Part shown: one piece after another, positions 1-8,304 of the stretch
Layout: each line of letters begins with the position of its first letter
Numbering within the stretch: position 1 is the stretch's first letter
Origin: Bacteroidales bacterium
GTDB taxonomy: Bacteria; Bacteroidota; Bacteroidia; Bacteroidales; UBA932
Direction: 5' to 3'
DNA: 47,186 nt
Assembly: GCA_017546125.1 (NCBI GenBank)
Contig: JAFYXO010000020.1
Coordinates: 1 to 47,186 of the forward strand
Notes under the pieces: generated by a model
What the model was told of the DNA's origin: nothing
The model's input: only the letters and a program-made list of their open reading frames with translations
Databases searched by the model: none
Position numbers and translations under genes: made by a program

Positions 1-573
1 AGGCAACGTATAGAAACGATGCCTGAGGATTGTATTTTGTTTCGTTCGGATTTCCCTGAATACCATACGGAATTTGTGGGAAGTATTTTGTCTGAGTTGA
101 CGACCGAAAGTGTGCTTGTTAAAATTGCACATGGAATATATGCCAAACCAAGAAAAAGTCGATTCGGTATTGTACTGCCCTCAGTTGATAAGGTGGTACA
201 GGCAATTGCAGCTAGAGATAATGCAGAGGTGTTGCCGTCTGGTATGACAGCTCTGAATGCATTGGGACTATCGACTCAAGTACCGATGAATTACACATAC
301 TTAACTACAGGAAGCGAAAGAACTGTAAACTTATCTAATAGGAAAGTTGTATTAAAACGAGGTGTACCCAAGAATTTCTGTTATGGTACTCGCCTCATCT
401 CTTTACTTGTTCAGGCTCTTAAAGCTCTGAAAAAAGAGAATGTAGGAGAAGAAGAACTAAATATAATCCAACAATTGGTATCGAAAGAAACTGACAAAGA
501 GACACTTGTTAAAGATGTTGATATGATGCCTGCATGGATGAAGAGAATTATAAAACCAATGCTAAACGCTTAA
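1..573 (+). CDS. AbiEi-like type IV antitoxin (DUF6088 family), 5' end outside the window
   Basis: Predicted antitoxin partner of the AbiEii toxin that follows after 14 bases. The frame is open from base 1 (residues RQRIET before the first in-window Met at 19), and DUF6088 proteins usually carry a short stretch before the 'MPxG/D..F...DFP' motif, so the true start is probably upstream and the gene is partial. The N-terminal part reads as a winged-helix domain (residues about 5-45 counted from Met19), followed by the family's 'PSGMTALNALGLSTQVP' region, where antitoxins of this type have a helix-rich domain. Family knowledge: such proteins repress their own operon and neutralise the nucleotidyltransferase. 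The family assignment comes from recognising the motif order; the antitoxin role is inferred from the neighbour. Confidence 0.75.
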   Translation, partial: RQRIETMPEDCILFRSDFPEYHTEFVGSILSELTTESVLVKIAHGIYAKPRKSRFGIVLPSVDKVVQAIAARDNAEVLPSGMTALNALGLSTQVPMNYTYLTTGSERTVNLSNRKVVLKRGVPKNFCYGTRLISLLVQALKALKKENVGEEELNIIQQLVSKETDKETLVKDVDMMPAWMKRIIKPMLNA

Positions 574-587
574 AATAGATTTAGATT

Positions 588-1607
588 ATGGGAAAACTGT
601 GGTTAAATAATGAGATAGTGGACCGTTTAGCCATGTTACAGCAAACGGAGGTTGGACATCCTGGCGTTAATCAGGTAGCTATAGAAAAGGACTGGTGGGT
701 GACCGTTACACTGAAGGCACTATTCGAAACAGATTGCCGAGACTCTTTAATCTTCAAGGGCGGAACATCGTTGTCAAAAGGTTTTAATATCATAGAGCGT
801 TTTTCTGAAGATATTGACTTGGCAATCAGTCATTCATTCTTTGGTATTGAGAAGACTGGTAAAAGTCAGCGTGAGAAATTACGCAAAATGTCACGAGCGT
901 ATATCCATGAAATCCTTTCCGCTCAATTAGATACCAATTTGAAAGAGATGGGAGTTTCTGGTTACACGATAGAGAATGTATCTCAGGTACAAGATAAAGA
1001 CGGAGAATGGCGACCTATAGATTCAGATAAAGATCCTACGGTAATTCTATTACACTATCCGTCAATTCTTGAAGACACGATAAATTATATACCTCCACGT
1101 GTAAAGATTGAGATTAGTTGTCTTTCAATGGATGAACCAACGGAATTACGCCCAATTCGCTCTCTAATTGGTGAAAGTTTTGATGGAGAAGATACCGATG
1201 CCGATAGTTTAGTCAGAACCGTAGTTCCTACTCGTACATTCCTTGAAAAACTATTTCTTTTGGCAGAAGAGTTCCAAAAGGAAAAGCCGAGAAGTGTACG
1301 AATGTCTCGACATCTGTATGATTTAGCAAAACTAATGGACACGGAATTTGGAGAAGAAGCCTTATCGAATCGAGAACTATATGATGCCATTGTTGAGCAT
1401 CGTAAGGCCTATTATGCATTGAAGTATGTCAACTATGATTTACATACACCATCTACCATCAACTTTACCATACCAGAATCGGTTATTGAAGCGTGGCAAG
1501 ATGATTATACCGATATGAGGCGATTCTTCATTTATGGTGAATCATTAGAGTTTGGTGCACTTATACAGAAAATGAAAGAGTTGCAAGAACGAGTGAGAGT
1601 TATGTAA
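588..1607 (+). CDS. AbiEii/AbiGii-type nucleotidyltransferase toxin
   Basis: Type IV toxin of the DNA polymerase beta-like nucleotidyltransferase superfamily. The catalytic signature is visible: KGGTSLSKG at about residues 57-65 and ERFSEDIDLAI at 70-80, where Asp75 and Asp77 are the expected metal ligands. A downstream conserved block (EKLFLLAEEFQ followed by SRHLYDLAKL, about residues 218-248) is typical of the AbiEii family. Length (339 aa) fits. Family knowledge: AbiEii proteins transfer nucleotides to RNA such as tRNA and stop growth, giving abortive infection. It sits between the antitoxin gene and a Gabija-like pair, all on the same strand with short gaps (14 and 24 bases), so cotranscription is likely. 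Confidence 0.88.
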   Translation: MGKLWLNNEIVDRLAMLQQTEVGHPGVNQVAIEKDWWVTVTLKALFETDCRDSLIFKGGTSLSKGFNIIERFSEDIDLAISHSFFGIEKTGKSQREKLRKMSRAYIHEILSAQLDTNLKEMGVSGYTIENVSQVQDKDGEWRPIDSDKDPTVILLHYPSILEDTINYIPPRVKIEISCLSMDEPTELRPIRSLIGESFDGEDTDADSLVRTVVPTRTFLEKLFLLAEEFQKEKPRSVRMSRHLYDLAKLMDTEFGEEALSNRELYDAIVEHRKAYYALKYVNYDLHTPSTINFTIPESVIEAWQDDYTDMRRFFIYGESLEFGALIQKMKELQERVRVM

Positions 1608-1631
1608 AATGTCAAATCATCGAACAGAATT

Positions 1632-3554
1632 ATGTATCTAAGTAAAATCTATATAAAGAACTTTCGTGGAATCAAGGAACTTTTGGTAGAATTCGATAAG
1701 AAACTAAATGTAATTATCGGAGCCAATGGACAGTTAAAAACATCTTTGATGGATGCAATTCGTCTTTTCTATGCTTGGGGCGAACCTAATCAAGACATAG
1801 AAATAACAAAAGAAGATTTCCATATAGATATTACACAGAACGATGATGGGACTAAAACAATAGAACAATCGACAAAGATAGACATATGCTATCAATTTGA
1901 AGGGCTATCTGCACAACAAGAAGGTGCATTCTATCAGTATTTGGACAGGAAAGACGATGGTACAATGATAGCCAGAGTCCATCTGAGTTTTGAGATGAAG
2001 GAAAAAGGGAGGATATATTCCTCATACATAACAGGCAAAGAAGAGAACGCTCTTCGTGCGGATTGGAATACGTTTCATTTTTTTCATCCTTATTATTTGG
2101 GTGCATTACGTGATAGTACGCGTGATCTAATGAGTACACGCAATAATCTGTTAGGAAGAGTAATTAAAAGAAAAATTGACAGAGCAGGTTCGGAAGATGA
2201 TGTAAAAAGTATAGTGGATAATGCCAATAATCAACTTTTGCAGAGACAAGAGGTTAGGGAAACACAGACTGGTATAAACGATAATCTAAACCAGATTAAC
2301 AGCTCCGACCTTAATAATGTAGAGTTGCATATTGAGCAGAATAGGATTGAGTATATCGTGAATATTATCAAACCATTCTTACCATATTCTCAAAATGGTG
2401 CAAACGGATTTGTACTGACTCAAAATAGTCTTGGTTACAACAACTTGATATACATAGCTTCGGTTTTAAGTGACATTAAGGATTGTCATGCGGATGATAA
2501 TGTGAGTATATATGCATTGTTGATAGAAGAACCAGAAGCTCACCTTCATCCACAATTGCAGATAAATTTGTATAATTTCCTTAAGAATGCAGATACAAAT
2601 GAAAATAGTCAGTCATTCATCACAACTCATTCGCCGACTTTGACATCAAAGATACCATTAGAGAATCTCATTCTGCTGAAGGATAATGCAGCATATCATA
2701 TTGGGAACTGCTTTAGAAATCGACATCAGGAGAGAATTGTTCGCGATGTGGCAGCTAATAACAGACTTTTGAAAGAAAAAGAAGTAAAAAACTACCGTAG
2801 TATGATTGCAAGGTATTTTGATGTTACACGCTCACAATTGCTGTTTTCTAATGGATGTATGTTTATTGAAGGTATATCTGAGTGCCAGTTAATGGAAACA
2901 TTCTCTATGCTTATTGGAAAATCACTAATCGACCACCAAATAGAAATAGTAGATACGGATGGGACTGCTTTCTATCAGTTTTTAATGTTGTTTAATTCTT
3001 CTGATAACACAAAGAAGTTACCAATTAAAGCTGCTTTCATAACAGATGAGGACCAGTTTACAGATTCTAAGGATAAGGAGTATAATTTGGATTCTCTTAT
3101 AAAGAATGGATATGTTAAACTAAATACTCTAAGAGACGGCATCAATAGTGGGCAAGTTAATGGTCGTGTTAATAATATGAGAGCCATGGCCAACAATCAA
3201 GCAAATATTAAGATTTGCTCAGGACAGAAAACATTGGAATATCAAATATGCAAAGCAAATACCTTTACAGATAAAGATACAACGAAAGGAACTTGGCTTT
3301 ACGAACTAATAAAACAAGAAAATTCTGATGGTATTGATAAGGTAGATTCATATATGGTTGGACTCGGAGATAGAAATATGAGCGAAGAAGAGCAACAGAA
3401 TGTCGCTTTACTTATGTGGAAGAGCCTGCCTGGGAAAGCAGAATTTGCTCAAATTCTGAATTCATTCTTGCTGGAAAAATATGAAGAAGGTGGTGACATT
3501 AAGTTTACTTTACCTCTCTATATTCAAGATGCTATTACTCATTTAGTTCCATGA
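1632..3554 (+). CDS. OLD-family ATPase-TOPRIM nuclease (GajA-like)
   Basis: Predicted ATP-regulated DNA endonuclease of the overcoming-lysogenisation-defect family, the first half of a Gabija-like defence pair. The N-terminal ABC/SMC-type ATPase shows a P-loop-like GANGQLKTS at residues 30-38, an ABC signature-like 'NSLGYNNLIYIA', a Walker B LLIEEPEAHLHPQ and an H-loop FITTHSP. The C-terminal TOPRIM domain shows the glutamate motif FIEGISECQL, the acidic ITDED and the 'TLEYQI' element seen in OLD TOPRIM domains. The P-loop has Leu35 where Gly normally precedes the Lys, which is odd and reported separately. The length of 640 aa is somewhat above that of GajA (about 580). The stop codon overlaps the start of the helicase gene (ATGA), as in class 2 OLD operons. 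Confidence 0.85.
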   Translation: MYLSKIYIKNFRGIKELLVEFDKKLNVIIGANGQLKTSLMDAIRLFYAWGEPNQDIEITKEDFHIDITQNDDGTKTIEQSTKIDICYQFEGLSAQQEGAFYQYLDRKDDGTMIARVHLSFEMKEKGRIYSSYITGKEENALRADWNTFHFFHPYYLGALRDSTRDLMSTRNNLLGRVIKRKIDRAGSEDDVKSIVDNANNQLLQRQEVRETQTGINDNLNQINSSDLNNVELHIEQNRIEYIVNIIKPFLPYSQNGANGFVLTQNSLGYNNLIYIASVLSDIKDCHADDNVSIYALLIEEPEAHLHPQLQINLYNFLKNADTNENSQSFITTHSPTLTSKIPLENLILLKDNAAYHIGNCFRNRHQERIVRDVAANNRLLKEKEVKNYRSMIARYFDVTRSQLLFSNGCMFIEGISECQLMETFSMLIGKSLIDHQIEIVDTDGTAFYQFLMLFNSSDNTKKLPIKAAFITDEDQFTDSKDKEYNLDSLIKNGYVKLNTLRDGINSGQVNGRVNNMRAMANNQANIKICSGQKTLEYQICKANTFTDKDTTKGTWLYELIKQENSDGIDKVDSYMVGLGDRNMSEEEQQNVALLMWKSLPGKAEFAQILNSFLLEKYEEGGDIKFTLPLYIQDAITHLVP

Positions 3555-5368
3555 GCATACAATATGATATAACCCCTCAGCGACAAGCGTACTTGGATGC
3601 TCGTGGATATACAATTTTAACAGCGTGTCCTGGTAGCGGCAAGACAACTAGCATCGTGAAAAAGCTCCATACTGTGTCTAGATATTGTGAAGAACATTAT
3701 GGAAGACATGCTGGTTTTGCTTGTATGTCATTTACCAACAAGGCTTGTGCTGAGTTAAAGCTGAAGTATAAGGAAATGCATAATGAACGATTGAGTTTTC
3801 CTAATGAAGTGTTAACCATAGATAGTTTCATTATGCAATATGTTGTCCTACCATTTTGGTATTTGTGCGATACTTGTAAGAAGAAGCCTCTTGTGGTAAA
3901 TGAGGAAGAAATTCTCGAACAGGTTTATTATAACAATGTAAAGATTGAAGGGGAATGGCAAAAATATCCTATAATGGCACTTCGTCCATATGGCAAGCTT
4001 ATACATAGCAAGAAACCATCGTTAATCTCTATAGAAAAGATGGGGGTTAAATGGAATCATAAAGTAGTAACCAATGCTAATGAAATAAAATATTGTAAGG
4101 CAGCGATTAGTTATCGTCTGAGTAAAGGATTTATTACAAGTGGAGACGCTTTATGGATGGCTTGTTATATTTTGAAAAATCATAAAGATGTATCAAAAGC
4201 CTTAGTTGCACGATTCCCATATATAATTGTTGATGAAGCGCAGGATAACTCTGAATTACATTTTGAGTTCTTTAAATTGCTTAAATTGGCAGGGCTGCAG
4301 AACTTGGAATATGTGGGAGATATCTGTCAATCAATATATGGCTTCAATAATGCTAGACCAGAACTGCTTCAAAATTTAATGTTGGAGGAAGGTTGGAATG
4401 TCCTGCCATTGTCTGAGTGTAGAAGATCGAACCAAAGGATAATAGACCTGTACTGTAAATTAAAGTCAAAAGATGTGCCACCGATTACATCTCATGGCGT
4501 AGAAGACAAAGGTGTCCCCATAGTAGTGTATAAGTATGATGATGATAATGTTAGAGGCATTATTCGGGATTTTTATCAAGTATGTGATGAAAATGAATTA
4601 TCAAGCAGAATTATTCTAGCACGCGGAGTTAATAAATGCAAGAAACTAGCAGGTGTTAAGGATGTGGATTTCAAATATTGGAAATCCGAATTACCTTATT
4701 TGCTGATTGATGCCGTATTTGCATATGAAGCTAGCGATATGGATTATGCTTTCCGAAAAATTCGTTTGGTCTTGTCTATTTTATTTGCTGGTAGTAGCCC
4801 TGATACAAAACGACAATTTATTCATGAGATAGAACATGATATCGATTGGAATGCAAGAATCTTTGGTTTTTTGAAACAAATACCTTCCTTCTCCTTGAGT
4901 TTTAAGGAGTGGTCTAAGCAAACTTGCGTATTATTACATGATTATTGGGGACTTGAGGAGCAACCTATATTTGTACCATATCAGAGGCAGGCTGGGTATA
5001 AAATGAAAGATATGGAAAATGTACCAGTAGAACATTTTCATCAGTCGAGGGATAAAGACAGCGGATATCATAAGAGCATTGATACAATACATGCGGTAAA
5101 AGGAGCTACATTGGATGCAGTATTATTGTTTCTATCTTCTGATAGTAGGGGACAGGCAATTTCGCTGAATGATTTTCCACATAAAACAATAAAAACGATG
5201 ACAGAGAGCCAACGAATGATATATGTAGCTTGTTCTAGAGCTACACAATTTCTAGCATTGTCGGTTCCAAGATCTATCGCGGATGAAGAAATCAATAAAG
5301 CCTTAACTGGGGTGGATATAGAGATTCGTAATATCAACCTACAAGGAGAATTGGTCTTTGCCAATTAA
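3551..5368 (+). CDS. UvrD/Rep-type superfamily 1 helicase (GajB-like)
   Basis: Superfamily 1A DNA helicase and second half of the Gabija-like pair. The motifs are intact and in order: a Q-like motif near residue 9, motif I TACPGSGKTTS (about 24-34), Ia MSFTNKACAEL, II IIVDEAQDNSEL, III VGDICQSIYGFNNA, IV LSECRRSNQRI, V DTIHAVKGATLDAV, and VI YVACSRATQFLALS. At 605 aa it is longer than GajB (about 490) and close to UvrD-like enzymes. Family knowledge: in Gabija, GajB senses DNA ends or intermediates and stimulates nicking by GajA. The 4-base overlap with the upstream gene implies translational coupling. A generic DNA-repair helicase is less likely given this context. Confidence 0.88.
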   Translation: MSIQYDITPQRQAYLDARGYTILTACPGSGKTTSIVKKLHTVSRYCEEHYGRHAGFACMSFTNKACAELKLKYKEMHNERLSFPNEVLTIDSFIMQYVVLPFWYLCDTCKKKPLVVNEEEILEQVYYNNVKIEGEWQKYPIMALRPYGKLIHSKKPSLISIEKMGVKWNHKVVTNANEIKYCKAAISYRLSKGFITSGDALWMACYILKNHKDVSKALVARFPYIIVDEAQDNSELHFEFFKLLKLAGLQNLEYVGDICQSIYGFNNARPELLQNLMLEEGWNVLPLSECRRSNQRIIDLYCKLKSKDVPPITSHGVEDKGVPIVVYKYDDDNVRGIIRDFYQVCDENELSSRIILARGVNKCKKLAGVKDVDFKYWKSELPYLLIDAVFAYEASDMDYAFRKIRLVLSILFAGSSPDTKRQFIHEIEHDIDWNARIFGFLKQIPSFSLSFKEWSKQTCVLLHDYWGLEEQPIFVPYQRQAGYKMKDMENVPVEHFHQSRDKDSGYHKSIDTIHAVKGATLDAVLLFLSSDSRGQAISLNDFPHKTIKTMTESQRMIYVACSRATQFLALSVPRSIADEEINKALTGVDIEIRNINLQGELVFAN

Positions 5369-5379
5369 GAATTGCAAAT

Positions 5380-5414
5380 GCTCGGGCGAGAACTATCATA
5401 TTTTTCGCCCGAGC
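5380..5414 (+). terminator. Hairpin terminator of the defence operon
   Basis: Perfect 10-bp stem GCTCGGGCGA / TCGCCCGAGC (5380-5389 with 5405-5414) around a 15-base AT-rich loop, starting 12 bases after the helicase stop. No strong U-tract follows, so termination efficiency is uncertain. Confidence 0.6.
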
Positions 5415-5595
5415 TGTAATGAACAGATTCAAAGAATTGCAGGCTATTATTGTAATTAAATGCTCTGTTCTATAATTTTTATATCATCATTTGCCAACTC
5501 ATTACCTCGTTCTCAAACATTCCGCATAAACATTTTACTCTTAGCGGATTATGAGATTATTCCAAAAATACAAATTATTTTTAATAATTTCTTCA

Positions 5596-5603
5596 TAACT
5601 TTG
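5596..5603 (+). promoter_or_regulatory. -7 box of the DUF1295 gene
   Basis: TAACTTTG matches the Bacteroidota -7 consensus TAnnTTTG, 30 bases before the ATG. No convincing -33 TTTG is seen. Confidence 0.55.
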
Positions 5604-5633
5604 GGGAGAAATCAATTTAATTGACACTATATC

Positions 5634-6437
5634 ATGAGCTATTTATGGATTATGCTGGCGATTTCGTTCGCAGTATCAGCTTTGGGATGGATATATTTCA
5701 TCTACTTTTTCAGTATCGGTTATGGCCTTTCAATTTCCGCATTGGCGGTAGCCACAGCTGCCCTTTTCTGGGGTGAAATGACATTGCCCGTAGGGCTTTT
5801 GTGCATCGCACTGTTCTTGTATGGAATCAGACTCGCAGGATACCTTTTCTTGAGGGAGAAGCGTTCTGCAACATATAAACAAATCCTTTACCAGCCCGAG
5901 AATACCACCAAGAAGCCTGCCTTCCTGATGTGGATGATCTGGATCTCTTGTGCACTGCTTTATGTGGGTCAGATGGCCCCTGCCACTTTCTACCTCTTCA
6001 ACTCAGCAAATGGGGCAGAGGTGAATGAACTTTGGGCATGGATTGGTGGCGCCGCTGCACTTGCAGGTGTGCTTATCGAGGCAAATGCCGATGCACAGAA
6101 GAGTGCTGCCAAAAAGGTGAATGCCAAAAGATTTGTAAGTACCGGTCTTTACCGTATCGTCCGTTGTCCAAACTATTTTGGTGAGGTGCTTATGTGGACA
6201 GGCAGCTTCGTAATCTGCATCGGGTCTTGCTGCACCCCAGGCCAATGGGTAATCGCATCTCTTGGATATGCCGGCATTGTCTACGTGATGTTCAGTGGCG
6301 CACGCAGACTTGAACTTCGTCAGGATGAGACCTACGGGGAAGACCCTGAATTCCAGGCGTATATCAAGAAGACTCCACTTATCCTTCCAATTATCCCTAT
6401 CTATTCTGTGAAAAAGCACACTTGGCTTAAAGGTTAG
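5634..6437 (+). CDS. DUF1295 integral membrane protein (steroid 5-alpha-reductase-like fold)
   Basis: Polytopic inner-membrane protein with about six to seven hydrophobic segments. The C-terminal half carries the DUF1295 / isoprenylcysteine methyltransferase-like signature 'GLYRIVRCPNYFGEVLMW' (about residues 172-189), with the Arg-x-Pro-Asn-Tyr core that binds the cofactor in this superfamily, followed by a conserved 'RRLELRQDETYGEDPEFQAYI' type tail. Family knowledge: members are NAD(P)H-dependent lipid reductases or lipid-modifying methyltransferases, but bacterial DUF1295 substrates are mostly unknown. It is followed after 6 bases by the cation transporter gene, suggesting an operon. The function of this copy is not resolved. 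Confidence 0.85.
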   Translation: MSYLWIMLAISFAVSALGWIYFIYFFSIGYGLSISALAVATAALFWGEMTLPVGLLCIALFLYGIRLAGYLFLREKRSATYKQILYQPENTTKKPAFLMWMIWISCALLYVGQMAPATFYLFNSANGAEVNELWAWIGGAAALAGVLIEANADAQKSAAKKVNAKRFVSTGLYRIVRCPNYFGEVLMWTGSFVICIGSCCTPGQWVIASLGYAGIVYVMFSGARRLELRQDETYGEDPEFQAYIKKTPLILPIIPIYSVKKHTWLKG

Positions 6438-6443
6438 GAATAT

Positions 6444-7349
6444 ATGGATAGCAGAGAGTTCAGAATCAGAAGAATTACCCTCTGGGGGGGAGTGGTCAAT
6501 CTGATCCTCACCGGGGGGAAAATAGCTGCAGGGGTGGTGGGGCTCAGTGCCGCAATGGTGGCAGACGGCATCCACTCCCTTTCTGACCTGCTAAGCGATA
6601 TCATTGTACTAATTTTCACCCACATATCATCCAAAGAGAAAGACAGAAGCCACTCATTCGGCCACGGCAAATTTGAGACAATGGCCACCCTCATCGTGAG
6701 TGTGATTCTAATGGTGGTGGGTGGAAGACTTATGGCCTCCGGAGTGGAGAGTATTCTGGGGGTTATCAACGGAAAAGCGATCCCTGAGCCTGGGATAGTG
6801 GCCCTGATTGCGGCAGCGGTATCGATACTATTGAAGGAGCTGCTCTACCATATGACCGCAAGAGTGGGGAAGGAGGTCAACAGCCCAGTATTGATCGCCA
6901 ATGCGTGGCACCATAGAAGCGACGCACTCTCTTCAATCGGCTCCCTCGTGGGTATTGGCGGGGCAATTATTCTGGGTAACAATTGGACAATACTTGACCC
7001 GATAGCATCGTGCTGCATCAGCATAGCGATCATAATTATTGCTGTAAAGATGGCCCTTCCAAGCCTCTCGGAACTTCTGGAAAGCTCCCTTCCTGAAGAT
7101 GTTGAAAACAAAATAGTGGAGACAGCCCTGCAAATTGATGGGGTTATAGATATCCACGAACTCAAAACACGCCGCAACGGCATATCTTACATCATCGATG
7201 CACATATCACCGTCGCATCGACACTCTCAATCGTACAGGCTCACGACATCGCGAACAATGTAGAAGATGCCCTCCGCACCAAATTCGGCTCAGAGACCCA
7301 AATCAATATCCATATGGAGCCGGAAACAGTCGGGCACAAGCACCCTTAA
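6444..7349 (+). CDS. Cation diffusion facilitator (CDF) transporter
   Basis: Proton-coupled efflux transporter for divalent metals such as Zn, Fe, Mn or Cd in the inner membrane. Six membrane segments precede a cytoplasmic metallochaperone-like C-terminal domain (about residues 210-295). The metal-site signatures are present: DGIHSLSD in TM2 (Asp41, His44, Asp48) and WHHRSDALSS in TM5 (about residue 152 onward). These match the FieF/MMT1 type, with His and Asp in TM5. Metal specificity cannot be read with confidence. The last 4 bases overlap the end of the convergent acetyltransferase gene. Confidence 0.93.
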   Translation: MDSREFRIRRITLWGGVVNLILTGGKIAAGVVGLSAAMVADGIHSLSDLLSDIIVLIFTHISSKEKDRSHSFGHGKFETMATLIVSVILMVVGGRLMASGVESILGVINGKAIPEPGIVALIAAAVSILLKELLYHMTARVGKEVNSPVLIANAWHHRSDALSSIGSLVGIGGAIILGNNWTILDPIASCCISIAIIIIAVKMALPSLSELLESSLPEDVENKIVETALQIDGVIDIHELKTRRNGISYIIDAHITVASTLSIVQAHDIANNVEDALRTKFGSETQINIHMEPETVGHKHP

Positions 7350-7810
7350 CCTATAACCTCTTCGTATAGGAGGTAGTGGCACTCGTCCATGCCGAGTTTC
7401 TGATACACTTTCTGGGCCGGATAGTTGGTTTTGTCGACATACAGACGTATCTGTGTGATGTTTTGCTCTTTGGCAAGGGTTTTCACCTTTTCGTACATCG
7501 CTCTGTAGACACCTTTTCCCCTGTACTCTTTGGTTACGAATACACTCTGGATCCACCAGTACCATCTGTTGTTCCAGTCACTCCACTCTCTGGTGAGCAT
7601 AAGGCTACCAATAGCTTTTCCATCCTCTGTTCTGGCTACAATATATGTCCCTTTATACTCATCGGCCACAGCTGCAGCTACGCCAAGGGTTACTTTTTCG
7701 AGATCGAGTTCTGTACCTTCCGATTCAAGTGCCATATCGACCTGGAATTGCGCAATAGTGGAAATATCTGAAGCATTTCCCACTGAGATATTGTAGTTGA
7801 TCTTTTCCAT
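7346..7810 (-). CDS. GNAT-family N-acetyltransferase
   Basis: Single-domain acetyl-CoA-dependent acetyltransferase of 154 aa. The acetyl-CoA pyrophosphate-binding motif is visible as TKEYRGKGVYRAMYEKV (about residues 92-108), with the preceding beta-strand 'YWWIQSVFV' and the C-terminal 'LYVDKTNYPAQKVYQKLGM' region (Asn and Tyr positions typical of GNATs). The substrate is unknown. It is convergent with the CDF gene, and the two 3' ends overlap by 4 bases. On its own strand a TAACTTCG sequence at 7833-7840 is one mismatch from the -7 consensus. Confidence 0.9.
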   Translation of the reverse strand: MEKINYNISVGNASDISTIAQFQVDMALESEGTELDLEKVTLGVAAAVADEYKGTYIVARTEDGKAIGSLMLTREWSDWNNRWYWWIQSVFVTKEYRGKGVYRAMYEKVKTLAKEQNITQIRLYVDKTNYPAQKVYQKLGMDECHYLLYEEVIG

Positions 7811-7852
7811 AATATTATCTGTTAATCTTCTGCGAAGTTAAAGAAAAACCAT

Positions 7853-7860
7853 TAACTTTG
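7853..7860 (+). promoter_or_regulatory. -7 box of the rhodanese operon
   Basis: TAACTTTG, exact match to TAnnTTTG, 35 bases before the ATG of the rhodanese gene. Confidence 0.6.
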
Positions 7861-7895
7861 AAAGATATTATATACAATAAAACAATATCCGGAAC

Positions 7896-8297
7896 ATGAT
7901 ACATAAGAGACTATTTATCAGCTTAGTATTGGTTTTAATGTCCATTTCCCTTTTCGGTCAGGAGGGGGAGCAGTTCAAATCTGTGGATGTGGCTGAATTT
8001 GCCAAGGTTATCGCAAATCCCGATGTGGTGGTTCTCGATGTCCGCAAAGCGGATGAGCACGAAAGCGGCAATATCCCCGGCACCACACTCAATATCGATG
8101 TCCTTCAGGATACATTCACTGAGATTGCCCTAAGCAAAATCCCGGAGGGGAAGACAGTTGCGCTGTACTGCAGAAGTGGAAACAGGAGCAAGAAGGCTGC
8201 AAAGATCCTAGCATCCAAAGGGTACACAGTAATAGAGCTGGCTACCGGCTTTAAAGGGTGGCAACAACAATCGTCAGAATCAAAACAAGAAAAATAA
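7896..8297 (+). CDS. Exported rhodanese-domain protein
   Basis: Single rhodanese domain with an N-terminal signal peptide (about residues 1-22, ending near LFGQ), so it is probably periplasmic or lipid-anchored outside the cytoplasm. The active-site loop CRSGNRS has the persulfide-forming cysteine at residue 92, and the 'VVLDVRKADEHESGNIPG' strand-loop is typical. Family knowledge: rhodaneses carry sulfane sulfur or act as generic sulfurtransferases. It is followed after 7 bases by an exported Fe-S aldo-keto reductase gene, so a joint redox or sulfur role outside the cytoplasm is possible but is inference. Confidence 0.9.
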   Translation: MIHKRLFISLVLVLMSISLFGQEGEQFKSVDVAEFAKVIANPDVVVLDVRKADEHESGNIPGTTLNIDVLQDTFTEIALSKIPEGKTVALYCRSGNRSKKAAKILASKGYTVIELATGFKGWQQQSSESKQEK

Positions 8298-8304
8298 ATA
8301 CATC

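Noticed and set aside
6003-6575. 190-codon minus-strand frame
   Set aside because: Antisense to the DUF1295 and CDF genes; no motifs.
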